Counted from the stretch's first letter, positions 1 to 9,032 are shown. The stretch: 64,000 nt of DNA from Arthrobacter sp. 9AX (GCF_902506095.1 NZ_LR733293.1:1874843-1938842); one strand, 5' to 3'. Notes: generated by a model from the sequence alone, not told the origin. Made by a program: numbers and translations.

Positions 1-105
1 GACCGGGTGGACAGTGTGGAACTCAAGTCCGGCAGTGAAGTCCAGATCGGCAAGTTCCGCCTCACCTTCTACCTGAGCCCTGCCAGCGTTGCAGGCCGCG
101 GCTGA
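1..105 (+). CDS. C-terminal end of an FHA-domain protein (GarA/OdhI-like), partial
   Basis: The first reading frame is open from base 1 and stops with TGA at 103-105, giving the last 34 residues of a protein that begins upstream. The residues include SVELKSGSEVQIGKFRLTFY, which matches the final strands of a forkhead-associated domain. FHA proteins of the GarA/OdhI type bind phosphothreonine and inhibit 2-oxoglutarate dehydrogenase. The next three genes repeat the order Rv1827 (garA)-Rv1828-Rv1829-Rv1830, which supports this identity. Because only the tail is visible, the assignment rests partly on neighbours. Confidence 0.7.
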   Translation, partial: DRVDSVELKSGSEVQIGKFRLTFYLSPASVAGRG

Positions 106-122
106 TCCGGGGACCGCTGCCT

Positions 123-845
123 GTGGCAATGGCACAGCCGGAACGCCGGGGACCCCAGGTCCTGAACATCGGCGAAGTCCTCGCCCAGCTCAGCGGCGAC
201 TTCCCGGGCATGACCGCGTCGAAAATCCGGTTCCTTGAGGAAAAGGGGCTGATCAATCCCCGGCGCACCCCCGCGGGCTACCGGCAGTATTCCGACGGCG
301 ATGTGGAGCGTCTGCGGTTCGTCCTGGCTTTACAGCGGGACCAGTACCTGCCCCTGAAGGTCATTAAGGACTACCTTGACGCCATCGATCGGGGAGAACG
401 TCCGGAGAACCTGCCGCCCGGCGTCGTGGTTTCCCCCCGGGTCGTGTCCGACGAACTGGCGGCGGAACTGCAGAGCCGGGGGCGCAAGCTCACCGAGGAG
501 CAGCTCCGCACGGAATCCGGTGCCAGCGTCCCACTGCTCCAGTCCCTGCTCAGCTTTGGCCTGATCAGCCACTCCAACGGACAGTTTGACGAGCATGCCC
601 TCCAGGTGGCCCGGGCCTGCGTGCAGCTGGAGAGCCACGGGCTCGAGCCGCGGCACCTCCGTCCCTTCCAGGCAGCTGCCGAGCGGGAGTTCGGGCTGGT
701 GGAACGTGCAGTGGCGCCGCTTGCCTCACGCAAGGACGCCGCGTCCCAGGCGCGCGCGGCGGAGGCTGCCCGCGAGATCAGCGACCTCTGCCTCACCCTG
801 CACCGGGCTCTGGTGCAGGACCATATCTCACGCATGGACATCTGA
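123..845 (+). CDS. ftsR: MerR-family regulator FtsR (Rv1828 type)
   Basis: This 240-residue protein has a MerR-type winged helix near residues 30-75, with segments such as TASKIRFLEEKGLI and TPAGYRQY. A long helical C-terminal region has no cysteine-rich metal site. Orthologues (Rv1828; FtsR in corynebacteria) activate ftsZ. The GTG at 123 is used; an ATG two codons later is an alternative. It follows the FHA gene by 17 bases and its stop overlaps the next start (TGATG), so translation is probably coupled. FtsR binding to the ftsZ promoter in this window is an inference. Confidence 0.85.
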   Translation: MAMAQPERRGPQVLNIGEVLAQLSGDFPGMTASKIRFLEEKGLINPRRTPAGYRQYSDGDVERLRFVLALQRDQYLPLKVIKDYLDAIDRGERPENLPPGVVVSPRVVSDELAAELQSRGRKLTEEQLRTESGASVPLLQSLLSFGLISHSNGQFDEHALQVARACVQLESHGLEPRHLRPFQAAAEREFGLVERAVAPLASRKDAASQARAAEAAREISDLCLTLHRALVQDHISRMDI

Positions 846-1348
846 TGATTGAAGTCGAGATTGTAGGCGTTCGGATCGAACTGCCCTCCAACCAGCCGCT
901 GGTCCTTCTGCGGGAGATGCATGGCGAACGGCACGTGCCCATCTGGATCGGGACGCCGGAGGCCAGCGCCATCGCCCTCGCCCAGCAGGGGGTTGTTCCG
1001 CCCAGGCCCATGACGCACGACCTCCTCGTGGACGTCGTCGAATCGCTGGGCCACTCAGTGGTCAGCGTTAACATCGTGGCGGTGGAGGACAACATCTTCT
1101 ACGGCCAGCTCCAGTTTGAGAACGGCACCACCGTCAGCTCCCGGGCATCCGATGCCCTTGCCATCGCGCTGCGCGCCAAGTGCCGCATCTGGTGTGCGGA
1201 CTCGGTGATGGAGGAAGCCGGGGTCAGGATCACAGAGCACGATGAGGGGGAAGACGCAGAACCCGGCCCCACCGTGGACGAAGAACGCGAGCTGCGCCGG
1301 TTCCGCGAGTTCCTGGACGACGTGGAGCCCGAGGATTTCGACGGCTAA
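845..1348 (+). CDS. Bifunctional nuclease domain (DUF151) protein, Rv1829-like
   Basis: The 167-residue protein matches the DUF151 family. It has the opening strand EIVGVRIELPSNQPLVLL, the segment IWIGTPEASAIALA, the RPMTHDLL block and a SRASDALAIALR helix. Family members in plants and Thermotoga have reported DNase and RNase activity; the cellular role in actinobacteria is not settled. Its ATG overlaps the ftsR stop by one base, so it lies in the FHA-ftsR operon. The C-terminus is acidic (residues 140-167). No signal peptide or membrane segment is present, so it should be cytoplasmic. Confidence 0.85.
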   Translation: MIEVEIVGVRIELPSNQPLVLLREMHGERHVPIWIGTPEASAIALAQQGVVPPRPMTHDLLVDVVESLGHSVVSVNIVAVEDNIFYGQLQFENGTTVSSRASDALAIALRAKCRIWCADSVMEEAGVRITEHDEGEDAEPGPTVDEERELRRFREFLDDVEPEDFDG

Positions 1349-1583
1349 GATCACGTTAAGGTTAAAGTTCAGGCTGAAAGTTTCGACACGCCTCTTTGAA
1401 CCGGCCAACGTCTTTGACCTTGGGTCCCTGCAGGCCTAACGTCGAAGTATCAAGTTCCCATTGCTTACGGCAGCCGCGCAAGTCACACTGGAAGGTGCGC
1501 CCCGCGGAAATTACAGGCATGGTCTTCGTACCTGTTCCTGCCTTTGCAGCGTTTCCGGGGGGCTTATGACAAGGAGGATCCAG
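1349..1583 (+). promoter_or_regulatory. Leader of the second MerR gene with AAGGTTAAAG half-sites
   Basis: This non-coding stretch holds AAGGTTAAAG (1358-1367) and two opposite-strand relatives, CTTTGAACC (1394-1402) and CTTTGACCTT (1412-1421). The last is the reverse complement of the first with one mismatch. Dyads of this kind are expected where a MerR-type dimer binds. Related half-sites occur before ftsZ. A strong AAGGAGG ribosome site lies at 1571-1577. The binding protein is unknown; autoregulation or FtsR binding are both possible. Confidence 0.45.
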
Positions 1584-2177
1584 GTGAGTCCCAAAGGCGA
1601 AGCAGGCGGGCTGAAGCAGCCCATTGGTGGTGTTGCTGTGCCCGCGAGCGGCGCCCAGGGACTCCTGTTCACTGAGGACCTTCCCGTCCTGGATGAGGAT
1701 GCCGGCTACCGGGGTCCCACCGCTTGCAAAGCCGCCGGCATCACCTACCGACAGCTGGACTACTGGGCCCGCACCGGCCTGGTTGAACCGGCTGTCCGTG
1801 GTGCGGCCGGCTCAGGCTCCCAGCGCCTGTACGGTTTCCGCGACATCCTGGTGCTGAAGGTGGTCAAGCGACTCCTGGACACCGGCGTCTCGCTGCAGCA
1901 GATCCGTACCGCCGTGGAACACCTGCGTGAGCGCGGCGTGGAAGACCTCGCCCAGATCACCCTGATGAGCGACGGCGCCAGCGTCTACGAGTGCACTTCT
2001 GCGGATGAGGTCATCGACCTCGTGCAGGGCGGCCAGGGCGTGTTCGGCATTGCCGTGGGCCGGGTCTGGCGCGAAGTGGAAGGCAGCCTCGCGTCGCTCC
2101 CGAGCGAACACGCTGCAGAACAGTCCTTCCCCGACGACGAACTGAGCAAGCGCCGGGCAGCCCGCAAAATCAGCTGA
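1584..2177 (+). CDS. MerR-family regulator, Rv1830 (ResR/McdR) type
   Basis: A 197-residue MerR-type regulator. The helix-turn-helix is near residues 45-110, with GYRGPTACKAAGITYRQLDY, then a wing segment containing SQRLYGFRD. The frame is open back to 1461, but GTG at 1584 follows an ideal AAGGAGG, so that start was chosen. Position after the DUF151 gene matches Rv1830, whose mycobacterial orthologues affect growth and division. It lacks the metal-binding C-terminus of classical MerR proteins. A strong terminator follows directly, so this ends the transcription unit. Confidence 0.85.
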   Translation: MSPKGEAGGLKQPIGGVAVPASGAQGLLFTEDLPVLDEDAGYRGPTACKAAGITYRQLDYWARTGLVEPAVRGAAGSGSQRLYGFRDILVLKVVKRLLDTGVSLQQIRTAVEHLRERGVEDLAQITLMSDGASVYECTSADEVIDLVQGGQGVFGIAVGRVWREVEGSLASLPSEHAAEQSFPDDELSKRRAARKIS

Positions 2178-2182
2178 CATTC

Positions 2183-2218
2183 AAAAGGCCGCTCTCCTTG
2201 TTGGGAGAGCGGCCTTTT
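2183..2218 (+). terminator. Rho-independent terminator after the second MerR gene
   Basis: A perfect 15-bp inverted repeat (2183-2197 with 2204-2218) closes a six-base loop and ends in TTTT. It lies five bases after the stop of the MerR gene. The A-run on the other arm means it could also stop transcription from the convergent ParA gene. Confidence 0.9.
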
Positions 2219-2288
2219 GCTGTCTGAGGTGTCCGGCTTGCCGGGGTGGGGCCGGCCTGCCGGGCGTTGACCGGTTGGCGTGCCAGGT

Positions 2289-3107
2289 CTACCGGGCGCG
2301 GCTGCGCAGCCCGCTGCCCACTGCCATGAGATTGGCCAGCAGGTCATCGAACAGTGCGGCGGCGGACTTCGCGGAGTCGCCCGGCCAGTGGTGCACGGGG
2401 TGGGCGGCGCCCTGGATCTGCTGCCAGTTCGCCTGCTCCGGGATCCTTGGGCTCAGGAGGAGCTCGCCGAACATCGATTCCATTTCGGCCAGCCGGTAGC
2501 TGTGCTCCGAGGAACCCGACCGCACCCGGTTGGCGATGATGCCCGCCGGTGACAGGTTGGGTGCGAATTCCTGCCGGAAGAGCTGGATGGCCCGCATGGT
2601 GCGCTCGGTGCCGGCAACCGAGAACAGACCGGGCTCGGCGACAAGAGCCACCTTGTCGCTGGCCGACCACGCCATCCGCGTGAGCCCGTTGAGTGAGGGC
2701 GGGCAGTCCACCAGGACCAGTTGGTAGTCATCGGCGCCGGCCAATACTGTGGACAGCCGGCGAAGGTCGCGGCGGCTGAGGTCCGGACGGTCGTAGATTC
2801 CGGTGTAGGCAGAGCCGACGGCGACATCCAGGTGTGTGGGGCCCGAACCGTTGGAATGGGCGAGGGCCGTCCAGCTGCTGCCCACCACGTTGTCCGCCAG
2901 CCTGGCACGGCGGGGGTTCTTGAGCATCCTGCCGATATCCAGCTGGTCACCTGCCTGGACCCCCAAAGCGGTGGTCGCGTCCGCGTGGGGATCAAGGTCC
3001 ACCACCAGCGTCCGGACGCCTGCGGCAAGCGCGGCAGAGGCCAATCCTGTGGTGACGGAAGTCTTGCCGACTCCACCCTTGAGGCTGCTGATGCTGACTA
3101 CTTGCAC
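2289..3107 (-). CDS. ParA/Soj-family ATPase, orphan
   Basis: A 272-residue ParA-type ATPase. It has the deviant Walker A motif KGGVGKTS near residue 11, Walker A' in VVDLDPHADAT, and LVDCPPSL as Walker B. Family members position chromosomes, plasmids or protein complexes on the nucleoid. No parB or parS is nearby, so the cargo is unknown. A TTG at 3119 could extend it by four residues, but TAGGTT at 3120-3125 looks like a -10 element that directly abuts that TTG. GTG at 3107 is therefore preferred, on a very short leader. Confidence 0.8.
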   Translation of the reverse strand: MQVVSISSLKGGVGKTSVTTGLASAALAAGVRTLVVDLDPHADATTALGVQAGDQLDIGRMLKNPRRARLADNVVGSSWTALAHSNGSGPTHLDVAVGSAYTGIYDRPDLSRRDLRRLSTVLAGADDYQLVLVDCPPSLNGLTRMAWSASDKVALVAEPGLFSVAGTERTMRAIQLFRQEFAPNLSPAGIIANRVRSGSSEHSYRLAEMESMFGELLLSPRIPEQANWQQIQGAAHPVHHWPGDSAKSAAALFDDLLANLMAVGSGLRSRAR

Positions 3108-3119
3108 TTGAGAGACCAA

Positions 3120-3409
3120 AACCTAACGCCGGATGCCGTGTTGGGGGTAATGTTTGCTCCGGCAGCGCCGAAGCCGGACGGTCCTGCCGCCCTACTCATC
3201 ATATGTGGATGCGTCGGCGAATCCTGCTTTATCGGGCGTCGGCATGGCACCGACTGTGCTGCTGCGGGCGGTTTCCGCCTGGCCTGGCGAAAGGGTTCGG
3301 GACATGACGGGGAAATCTGTGATGGTGGCCACAAAGATTTGTGTTTGTCCTTGCAGGTCCTAGACACTGTGACCACTCACCGATCCACCCGCAATGATGC
3401 AGGAGAAGT
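3120..3409. promoter_or_regulatory. Divergent intergenic region between the ParA gene and pyc
   Basis: This 290-base non-coding region must hold promoters for both flanking genes. On the minus strand TAGGTT (3120-3125) is a plausible -10 for the ParA gene. On the plus strand the AT-richer part near 3335-3370 contains TTGTGT, 16 bases, then TAGACA, a weak candidate for pyc. I see no convincing small gene or operator here. Confidence 0.4.
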
Positions 3410-6400
3410 ATGTTTTCCAAAGTTCTGGTGGCCAACCGCGGCGAAATCGCGATCAGGGCCTTCCGCGCCGGCTACGAGCTGGGCGCAAAGACCGTTGCCG
3501 TTTTCCCCCAGGAGGACAGGAACTCGATCCACCGTCAGAAGGCGGACGAGGCCTATCTGATTGGCGAAGAGGGCCACCCCGTCCGCGCCTACCTGGACGT
3601 GGCCGAAGTAGTGCGGGTGGCCAAGGAATCAGGAGCGGACGCCATCTACCCCGGATACGGGTTCCTCTCGGAAAACCCGGACCTGGCCCGGGCGGCCAAG
3701 GACGCCGGCATCACCTTTGTTGGCCCGCCCGCCGAGGTGCTGGAACTTGCCGGCAACAAGGTGGCGGCACTGAAGGCCGCCCGTGACGCCGGCGTTCCGG
3801 TCCTGAAGTCCAGCGCTCCGTCCAAGGACCTCGACGAACTCCTTGCAGCCGCGGACGAAATCGGTTTCCCCATTTTCGCCAAGGCCGTGGCCGGCGGCGG
3901 CGGGCGCGGCATGCGCCGGGTGGACACCCGCGAAGCCCTGCCTGAGGCCCTGCAGTCCGCCATGCGCGAAGCTGATGCAGCCTTCGGTGACCCCACCATG
4001 TTCCTCGAACAGGCTGTGCTGCGCCCGCGGCACATCGAAGTGCAGATCCTCGCCGACGCCGAGGGCAACGTGATGCACCTCTTCGAACGCGACTGCTCCA
4101 TTCAGCGGCGCCACCAGAAGGTCATCGAGATTGCACCCGCGCCCAACTTGGACGAGGGCATCCGGCAGGCCCTCTACCGGGACGCCGTCAAGTTCGCCAA
4201 GGCCCTGAACTACGTCAATGCCGGCACGGTGGAGTTCCTCGTGGACACCGTGGGTGAGCGCGCAGGCCAGCACGTCTTCATCGAGATGAACCCCCGCATC
4301 CAGGTGGAGCACACCGTTACGGAAGAGGTCACCGACGTCGACCTCGTCCAGGCGCAGATGCGCATCGCCGCCGGCGAGACCCTGGCTGACCTGGGCCTCT
4401 CACAGGACACCGTCAGACTGCGCGGAGCCGCACTGCAGAGCCGTATCACCACAGAAGACCCGGCCAACGGCTTCCGCCCCGATGTCGGAAAGATCACCGG
4501 TTACCGTTCCGCCGGCGGCGCCGGTGTAAGGCTCGACGGCGGAACCGTTTACTCGGGTGCCGAAATCAGCCCGCACTTCGACTCGATGCTGGTCAAGCTC
4601 ACCTGCCGCGGCAGGGATTACCCGGCCGCCGTCGCCCGCGCCCGCCGCGCCCTGGCGGAGTTCCGCATCCGCGGCGTCTCCACCAACATCAGCTTCCTGC
4701 AGGCGGTGCTTGACGATCCCGACTTCGTCGCCGGCAACGTTGCCACGTCCTTCATCGACGAGCGTCCCGAGCTGCTCAAGGCCCGGGTCTCCGCAGACCG
4801 CGGCACCAAGCTTCTCACCTGGCTGGCGGATGTGACCGTCAACAAGCCCAACGGCGAGCTGACCGTCCACTCGGACCCCGCCGCAAAGCTTCCGTCCGTC
4901 AAGGACAAGCAGGCGCTGCCGGGCTCACGGCAGAAACTCCTGGAGCTGGGACCGGAAGGCTTCGCCAAGGCACTTCGCGAGCAGACCGCAGTGGCCGTCA
5001 CGGACACAACCTTCCGCGACGCGCACCAGTCGCTGCTTGCCACCCGGGTCCGCACCCGCGACCTCGTCGCCGCCGGCCCCGCCGTCAGCGCGCTGACCCC
5101 GGAGCTATTGTCTGTTGAAGCCTGGGGCGGCGCCACGTATGACGTTGCCCTGCGGTTCCTGGGCGAAGACCCTTGGGACCGGCTCGGCGCCCTGCGCACG
5201 GCACTGCCGAACGTCTGCCTGCAGATGCTCCTCCGGGGCCGCAACACCGTGGGGTACACGCCCTACCCCGAAGAGGTCACGGAAGCCTTCGTCAACGAAG
5301 CTGCGGCAACCGGCATCGACATTTTCAGGATCTTCGACGCGTTGAACGACGTCAGCCAGATGGCGCCGGCCATCCGCGCCGTACGTGCCACCGGCACCGC
5401 CGTCGCCGAGGTGGCCCTGTGCTACACCGGCGACCTCCTGGATCCGGCCGAGAAGCTTTACACGCTGGATTACTACCTGGAACTCGCGCAGAAGATCGTT
5501 GACGCCGGCGCCCACATCCTGGCCATCAAGGACATGGCGGGCCTGCTCCGTCCCGCCGCGGGAGCGAAACTGGTTTCGGCGCTCCGGGAACGCTTCGACT
5601 TGCCCGTCCACCTGCACACCCACGACACCGCAGGCGGCCAGCTGGCTACCTTGCTGGCAGCCGTGGACGCAGGCGTGGACGCCGTGGATGTGGCCTCCGC
5701 GTCCCTGGCCGGAACTACCAGCCAGGTATCGGCGTCGGCCCTGGTGGCAGCCCTGGCGCACACGCCTCGCGACACAGGCCTCAGCCTGGACGCCGTCAGC
5801 TCGCTGGAGCCGTACTGGGAAGCCGTCCGCCGCGTGTACGCGCCGTTCGAATCGGGACTGCCCGGCCCCACCGGACGTGTGTACAAGCACGAGATCCCCG
5901 GCGGCCAGCTCTCGAACCTCCGCCAGCAGGCCATGGCCCTCGGCCTGGGGGAGCGCTTTGAAGCGATCGAGGACATGTACACCGCCGCGGACCGCATCCT
6001 GGGCCACCTGGTCAAGGTCACGCCGTCCTCGAAGGTGGTGGGCGACCTCGCCCTGCACCTGGTGGGCCTCAACGCCGACCCCGCAGACTTCAACGAGAAC
6101 CCGCAGAACTATGACATCCCGGACTCCGTCATCGGATTCCTGTCCGGCGAACTCGGCGATCCTCCGGGAGGCTGGCCTGAGCCGTTCCGCACCAAAGCCC
6201 TGCAGGGCCGGAGCGTGAAGGTCCGGGACGTGGAGCTCAGCGCCGAAGACAGTGCTGCTCTGAAGTCCGAGTCGAAGACCCGCCAGCACACCCTGAACAG
6301 GCTGCTCTTCGACGGACCCACCAAGGACTACCTCAAGAGCGTCGAAACCTACGGCAACCTCTCCGTGCTGGATACCCGCGACTACCTTTACGGCCTCCAG

Positions 6401-6808
6401 CGCGGCCAGGAGCACGAGATCCAGCTGGAGAAGGGCGTGCGCTTGATCGCGTCCCTCGAAGCCGTGTCCGACCCCGACGAAAAGGGCATGCGCACCGTGA
6501 TGTGCACCCTGAACGGCCAGTCCCGCCCAGTGGTGGTCCGCGACCGTTCCGTGGTCAGCAACGTCAAGGCAGCCGAGAAGGCGGATCCCGCCCAGCCGGG
6601 GCACGTCGCAGCACCGTTCGCCGGTGCCGTGACGGTCACGGTCAAGGCCGGCGACGAAGTCAACGCGGGCGACACTGTGGCCACCATCGAGGCGATGAAG
6701 ATGGAGGCATCCATCACGACGCCGGTAGCCGGCAAGGTATCCCGCCTGGCCATCTCCGCGGTGGAGCAGGTCCAGGGTGGAGATCTGCTGCTGGTCATCG
6801 AGCAGTAA
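3410..6808 (+). CDS. pyc: Pyruvate carboxylase
   Basis: A 1132-residue, single-chain biotin enzyme that carboxylates pyruvate to oxaloacetate. The N-terminal half is a biotin carboxylase: it begins KVLVANRGEIAIR, has an ATP-grasp glycine loop (AGGGGRGMR) and FIEMNPRIQVEHTVTEE. The carboxyltransferase domain starts near residue 528 (TDTTFRDAHQSLLATR). The biotin-carrier domain at the C-terminus carries EAMKMEAS with the target lysine near residue 1097. Length is normal for the family. ATG at 3410 follows AGGAGA. It is monocistronic, bounded by a strong terminator. Confidence 0.97.
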   Translation: MFSKVLVANRGEIAIRAFRAGYELGAKTVAVFPQEDRNSIHRQKADEAYLIGEEGHPVRAYLDVAEVVRVAKESGADAIYPGYGFLSENPDLARAAKDAGITFVGPPAEVLELAGNKVAALKAARDAGVPVLKSSAPSKDLDELLAAADEIGFPIFAKAVAGGGGRGMRRVDTREALPEALQSAMREADAAFGDPTMFLEQAVLRPRHIEVQILADAEGNVMHLFERDCSIQRRHQKVIEIAPAPNLDEGIRQALYRDAVKFAKALNYVNAGTVEFLVDTVGERAGQHVFIEMNPRIQVEHTVTEEVTDVDLVQAQMRIAAGETLADLGLSQDTVRLRGAALQSRITTEDPANGFRPDVGKITGYRSAGGAGVRLDGGTVYSGAEISPHFDSMLVKLTCRGRDYPAAVARARRALAEFRIRGVSTNISFLQAVLDDPDFVAGNVATSFIDERPELLKARVSADRGTKLLTWLADVTVNKPNGELTVHSDPAAKLPSVKDKQALPGSRQKLLELGPEGFAKALREQTAVAVTDTTFRDAHQSLLATRVRTRDLVAAGPAVSALTPELLSVEAWGGATYDVALRFLGEDPWDRLGALRTALPNVCLQMLLRGRNTVGYTPYPEEVTEAFVNEAAATGIDIFRIFDALNDVSQMAPAIRAVRATGTAVAEVALCYTGDLLDPAEKLYTLDYYLELAQKIVDAGAHILAIKDMAGLLRPAAGAKLVSALRERFDLPVHLHTHDTAGGQLATLLAAVDAGVDAVDVASASLAGTTSQVSASALVAALAHTPRDTGLSLDAVSSLEPYWEAVRRVYAPFESGLPGPTGRVYKHEIPGGQLSNLRQQAMALGLGERFEAIEDMYTAADRILGHLVKVTPSSKVVGDLALHLVGLNADPADFNENPQNYDIPDSVIGFLSGELGDPPGGWPEPFRTKALQGRSVKVRDVELSAEDSAALKSESKTRQHTLNRLLFDGPTKDYLKSVETYGNLSVLDTRDYLYGLQRGQEHEIQLEKGVRLIASLEAVSDPDEKGMRTVMCTLNGQSRPVVVRDRSVVSNVKAAEKADPAQPGHVAAPFAGAVTVTVKAGDEVNAGDTVATIEAMKMEASITTPVAGKVSRLAISAVEQVQGGDLLLVIEQ

Positions 6809-6836
6809 GCAGCAACAGCACAACCACCGACGAAAT

Positions 6837-6868
6837 GAAGGGCCGCTCCTGGTTGGGAGCGGCCCTTC
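6837..6868 (+). terminator. Terminator after pyc
   Basis: A perfect 13-bp stem (6837-6849 with 6856-6868) with a six-base loop, ending CCCTTCTCC. It resembles the terminator at 2183-2218 in its GGCCGCTC arms and TTGGGAG loop edge. Confidence 0.85.
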
Positions 6869-6960
6869 TCCCGTTCCACGGGAGCAAGCTCGAGTGACGG
6901 CAGGCTTGGTTTGGAACTTGGTACAGGCGGGCCGCGGTCCGGCAGCGTGCGTAAAAGGGG

Positions 6961-7006
6961 CCCCGCGCCCCTGCTCGCCGCGAAGCGGCTTGAGCCGGGC
7001 GCGGGG
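6961..7006 (-). terminator. Possible terminator of the acyl-CoA synthetase gene
   Basis: A 10-bp GC inverted repeat (6961-6970 with 6997-7006) encloses a 26-base loop that holds a smaller hairpin. Read on the minus strand it is followed by CCCCTTTTAC, which is a short U-tract. It lies about 40 bases after the stop of the minus-strand gene. Confidence 0.45.
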
Positions 7007-7046
7007 AATAGCACGCAGAGGACCGGGGCCCGCCGGGCCGGGGGAG

Positions 7047-8855
7047 TCAGGAGCGTGGTGCCGCGTACATCTCCTCGATGACGGTCTCGAAGTCCTTCAT
7101 GACCTGGGCCCGCTTGACCTTCATTGAGGGGGTCAGGTGGCCGGAGGCTTCGGTGAAATCCGCGGGCACGATGCGGAAGGACTTGATGGCCTCAGCCTGC
7201 GAGACGGACGAGTTGGCTGCGGTGATCAGGTCCTGGACTGCTGCCCTCACCACCGGGTTGTCCGCAGCCTGCTCCAGCGTCGTGTCCCCGGGCAGTCCGT
7301 GGCGCTGCAGCCAACCCGGCAGCGCTTCCTGGTCCAGGGTGACCAGCGCCCCGATGAACGGCCTGTTGTCTCCCACCACCAGCACCTGGGAGACCAGCGC
7401 GTCGGCGCGGATCTGGTCCTCGAGCAGCGCGGGGATCACGTTCTTGCCGCCGGCGGTGACGATGATTTCCTTCTTGCGGCCGGTAATCCACACGAAGCCA
7501 TCCTCGTCGAGGCGGCCGATGTCGCCGGTACGGAACCAGCCGTCGTCGAACGTCTCGCCGGTGAGGTCCTCGCGCTTGTAGTAGCCGCGCATCACGCACA
7601 CACCCTGGGCGAGAATTTCGCCGTCCTCGGCGATCCTGACAGCGTTCCCCGGCAATGGCTTGCCCACCGACCCGATCTTGATCAGTGACGGCGTGTTGAC
7701 CGAGATGGGGGCGGTGGTTTCCGTGAGGCCGTAGCCTTCCAGCACCTGCAGGCCGATGCCCTGGAAGAAGTGGCCCAGGCGTTCACCCAGCGGTCCGCCG
7801 CCGGAGACCGCGTGGGCAACGTGGCCGCCCATGGCAGCCCGCAGTTTGCCGTACACCAGCTTGTCGAAGAGGGCGTGGCGAAGCTTGAGGCCCAAGCCGA
7901 CCCGCCCGTTCTGGCGGGCCTTGGAAAAGGCAATGGCGGTATCGGCGGCGCGGTGGAAGATGGCTCCCTTGCCCCCGTCTTCGGCCTTGGTCAGCGCCGA
8001 GTTGTACACCTTTTCGAACACGCGGGGCACGGCGAGGATGAAGGTGGGCTCGTAGCTCTGCAGGTCGGAGAGCAGGTTCTTGATGTCCGGGGTGTGCGCC
8101 ACGGTGGTTCCGGCGGCCATGGCCAGGACAGAGATGAACCGGGCGAAAACGTGGGCCAGCGGCAGGAACATGATGGTTTTGGCGTCCTCGTGCACGATCT
8201 CGCCGATGATGGCGAGGGCGTTCTCCGAGAGTTCAACGAAGTTTCCGTGCGTGAGTTCGCAGCCCTTTGGGCGTCCCGTGGTGCCGGAGGTGTAGATGAT
8301 GGTGGCAACGTCATCCAGGCGGGCAGTGGCGCGGCGTGCCTCAAGGTCGGCATCGCTGACGCCGCGGCCGGCCTCGCGCAGCTGATCGAGCCCGTCGCCT
8401 TCGAGCTGCCATACGTGCTGCAGCGCAGTAAGGCCCTCGGCGTTCACTGCCTGGCGGATCACGTTCTCATGGTGGGCAGCTTCGCCGAAGGCTGCCACCG
8501 CACCTGAATCGCCGAGGTTCCAGGCCACCTGTGAGGGGGAGGACGTCTCGTAGATGGGAACCGAGACTGCCCCGGCGAACCAGATGGCAAAGTCCACCAG
8601 GGCCCATTCGTAACGGGTCCGCGACATGATTCCCACACGGTCACCGGCGGCCACGCCGCTGGCCATGAGCCCCTTGGCGAGGGCTGTGACGTCGGCGAGG
8701 AAGTCCGTGGCGGAAATATCCTGCCAGGATCCGGCCGGGTCCAGTCGCGAAAACAGTGATGGATTGCTGGGCTTGGCGGCCTGCCGCAATACCAGGTCCG
8801 TGATGTTGGTTTCCGGTGGGACAACAACAAGAGGCGGAACACTGAATTCGCGCAC
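7047..8855 (-). CDS. Long-chain acyl-CoA synthetase (AMP-binding, FadD15-like)
   Basis: A 602-residue adenylate-forming enzyme expected to activate fatty acids to acyl-CoA. The phosphate-binding motif YTSGTTGRPKG is near residues 188-198, followed by EGYGLTETTAP and the hinge segment DGWFRTGDIG, then TGRKKEIIVTAGGKNV. This is the pattern of the long-chain FadD15/AMP-dependent group. GTG at 8855 sits eight bases after AAGGAG. It begins the block parallel to Rv2187-Rv2173. A TTAC-N6-GTAA-type palindrome upstream may be a control site. Confidence 0.92.
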   Translation of the reverse strand: MREFSVPPLVVVPPETNITDLVLRQAAKPSNPSLFSRLDPAGSWQDISATDFLADVTALAKGLMASGVAAGDRVGIMSRTRYEWALVDFAIWFAGAVSVPIYETSSPSQVAWNLGDSGAVAAFGEAAHHENVIRQAVNAEGLTALQHVWQLEGDGLDQLREAGRGVSDADLEARRATARLDDVATIIYTSGTTGRPKGCELTHGNFVELSENALAIIGEIVHEDAKTIMFLPLAHVFARFISVLAMAAGTTVAHTPDIKNLLSDLQSYEPTFILAVPRVFEKVYNSALTKAEDGGKGAIFHRAADTAIAFSKARQNGRVGLGLKLRHALFDKLVYGKLRAAMGGHVAHAVSGGGPLGERLGHFFQGIGLQVLEGYGLTETTAPISVNTPSLIKIGSVGKPLPGNAVRIAEDGEILAQGVCVMRGYYKREDLTGETFDDGWFRTGDIGRLDEDGFVWITGRKKEIIVTAGGKNVIPALLEDQIRADALVSQVLVVGDNRPFIGALVTLDQEALPGWLQRHGLPGDTTLEQAADNPVVRAAVQDLITAANSSVSQAEAIKSFRIVPADFTEASGHLTPSMKVKRAQVMKDFETVIEEMYAAPRS

Positions 8856-8929
8856 TATAGCTCCTTTGATATCCGAAGACCCGGGCAGGGTATGCCTAAA
8901 GACTAGTACGCCTGTACCGGGCCGTGCAG

Positions 8930-8953
8930 AATCTAAAGTTACTGGTTGGTAAC
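8930..8953 (-). promoter_or_regulatory. Candidate fadD promoter and operator palindrome
   Basis: On the minus strand TAGATT (8935-8930) is a plausible -10 for the acyl-CoA synthetase gene. Immediately upstream, 8938-8953 is an inverted repeat GTTAC-N6-GTAAC. A repressor at this place would block polymerase. The geometry suits a TetR-type regulator, but the protein is unknown. Confidence 0.4.
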
Positions 8954-9032
8954 ATAGCCGTCAATGCCACGATGCGGACATACAGGCCCGGTACCCGCCC
9001 GGGCGGGAGGTGCCCGCCTAGAATGGTTGATT

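Noticed and set aside
1461..1583. Longer version of the second MerR protein
   Set aside because: The frame is open, but the extension has no MerR similarity and would place the strong AAGGAGG inside the coding region.
5105..6823. 572-codon frame antisense to pyc
   Set aside because: Same high-GC shadow effect; no ribosome site and no family similarity, while pyc is complete on the other strand.
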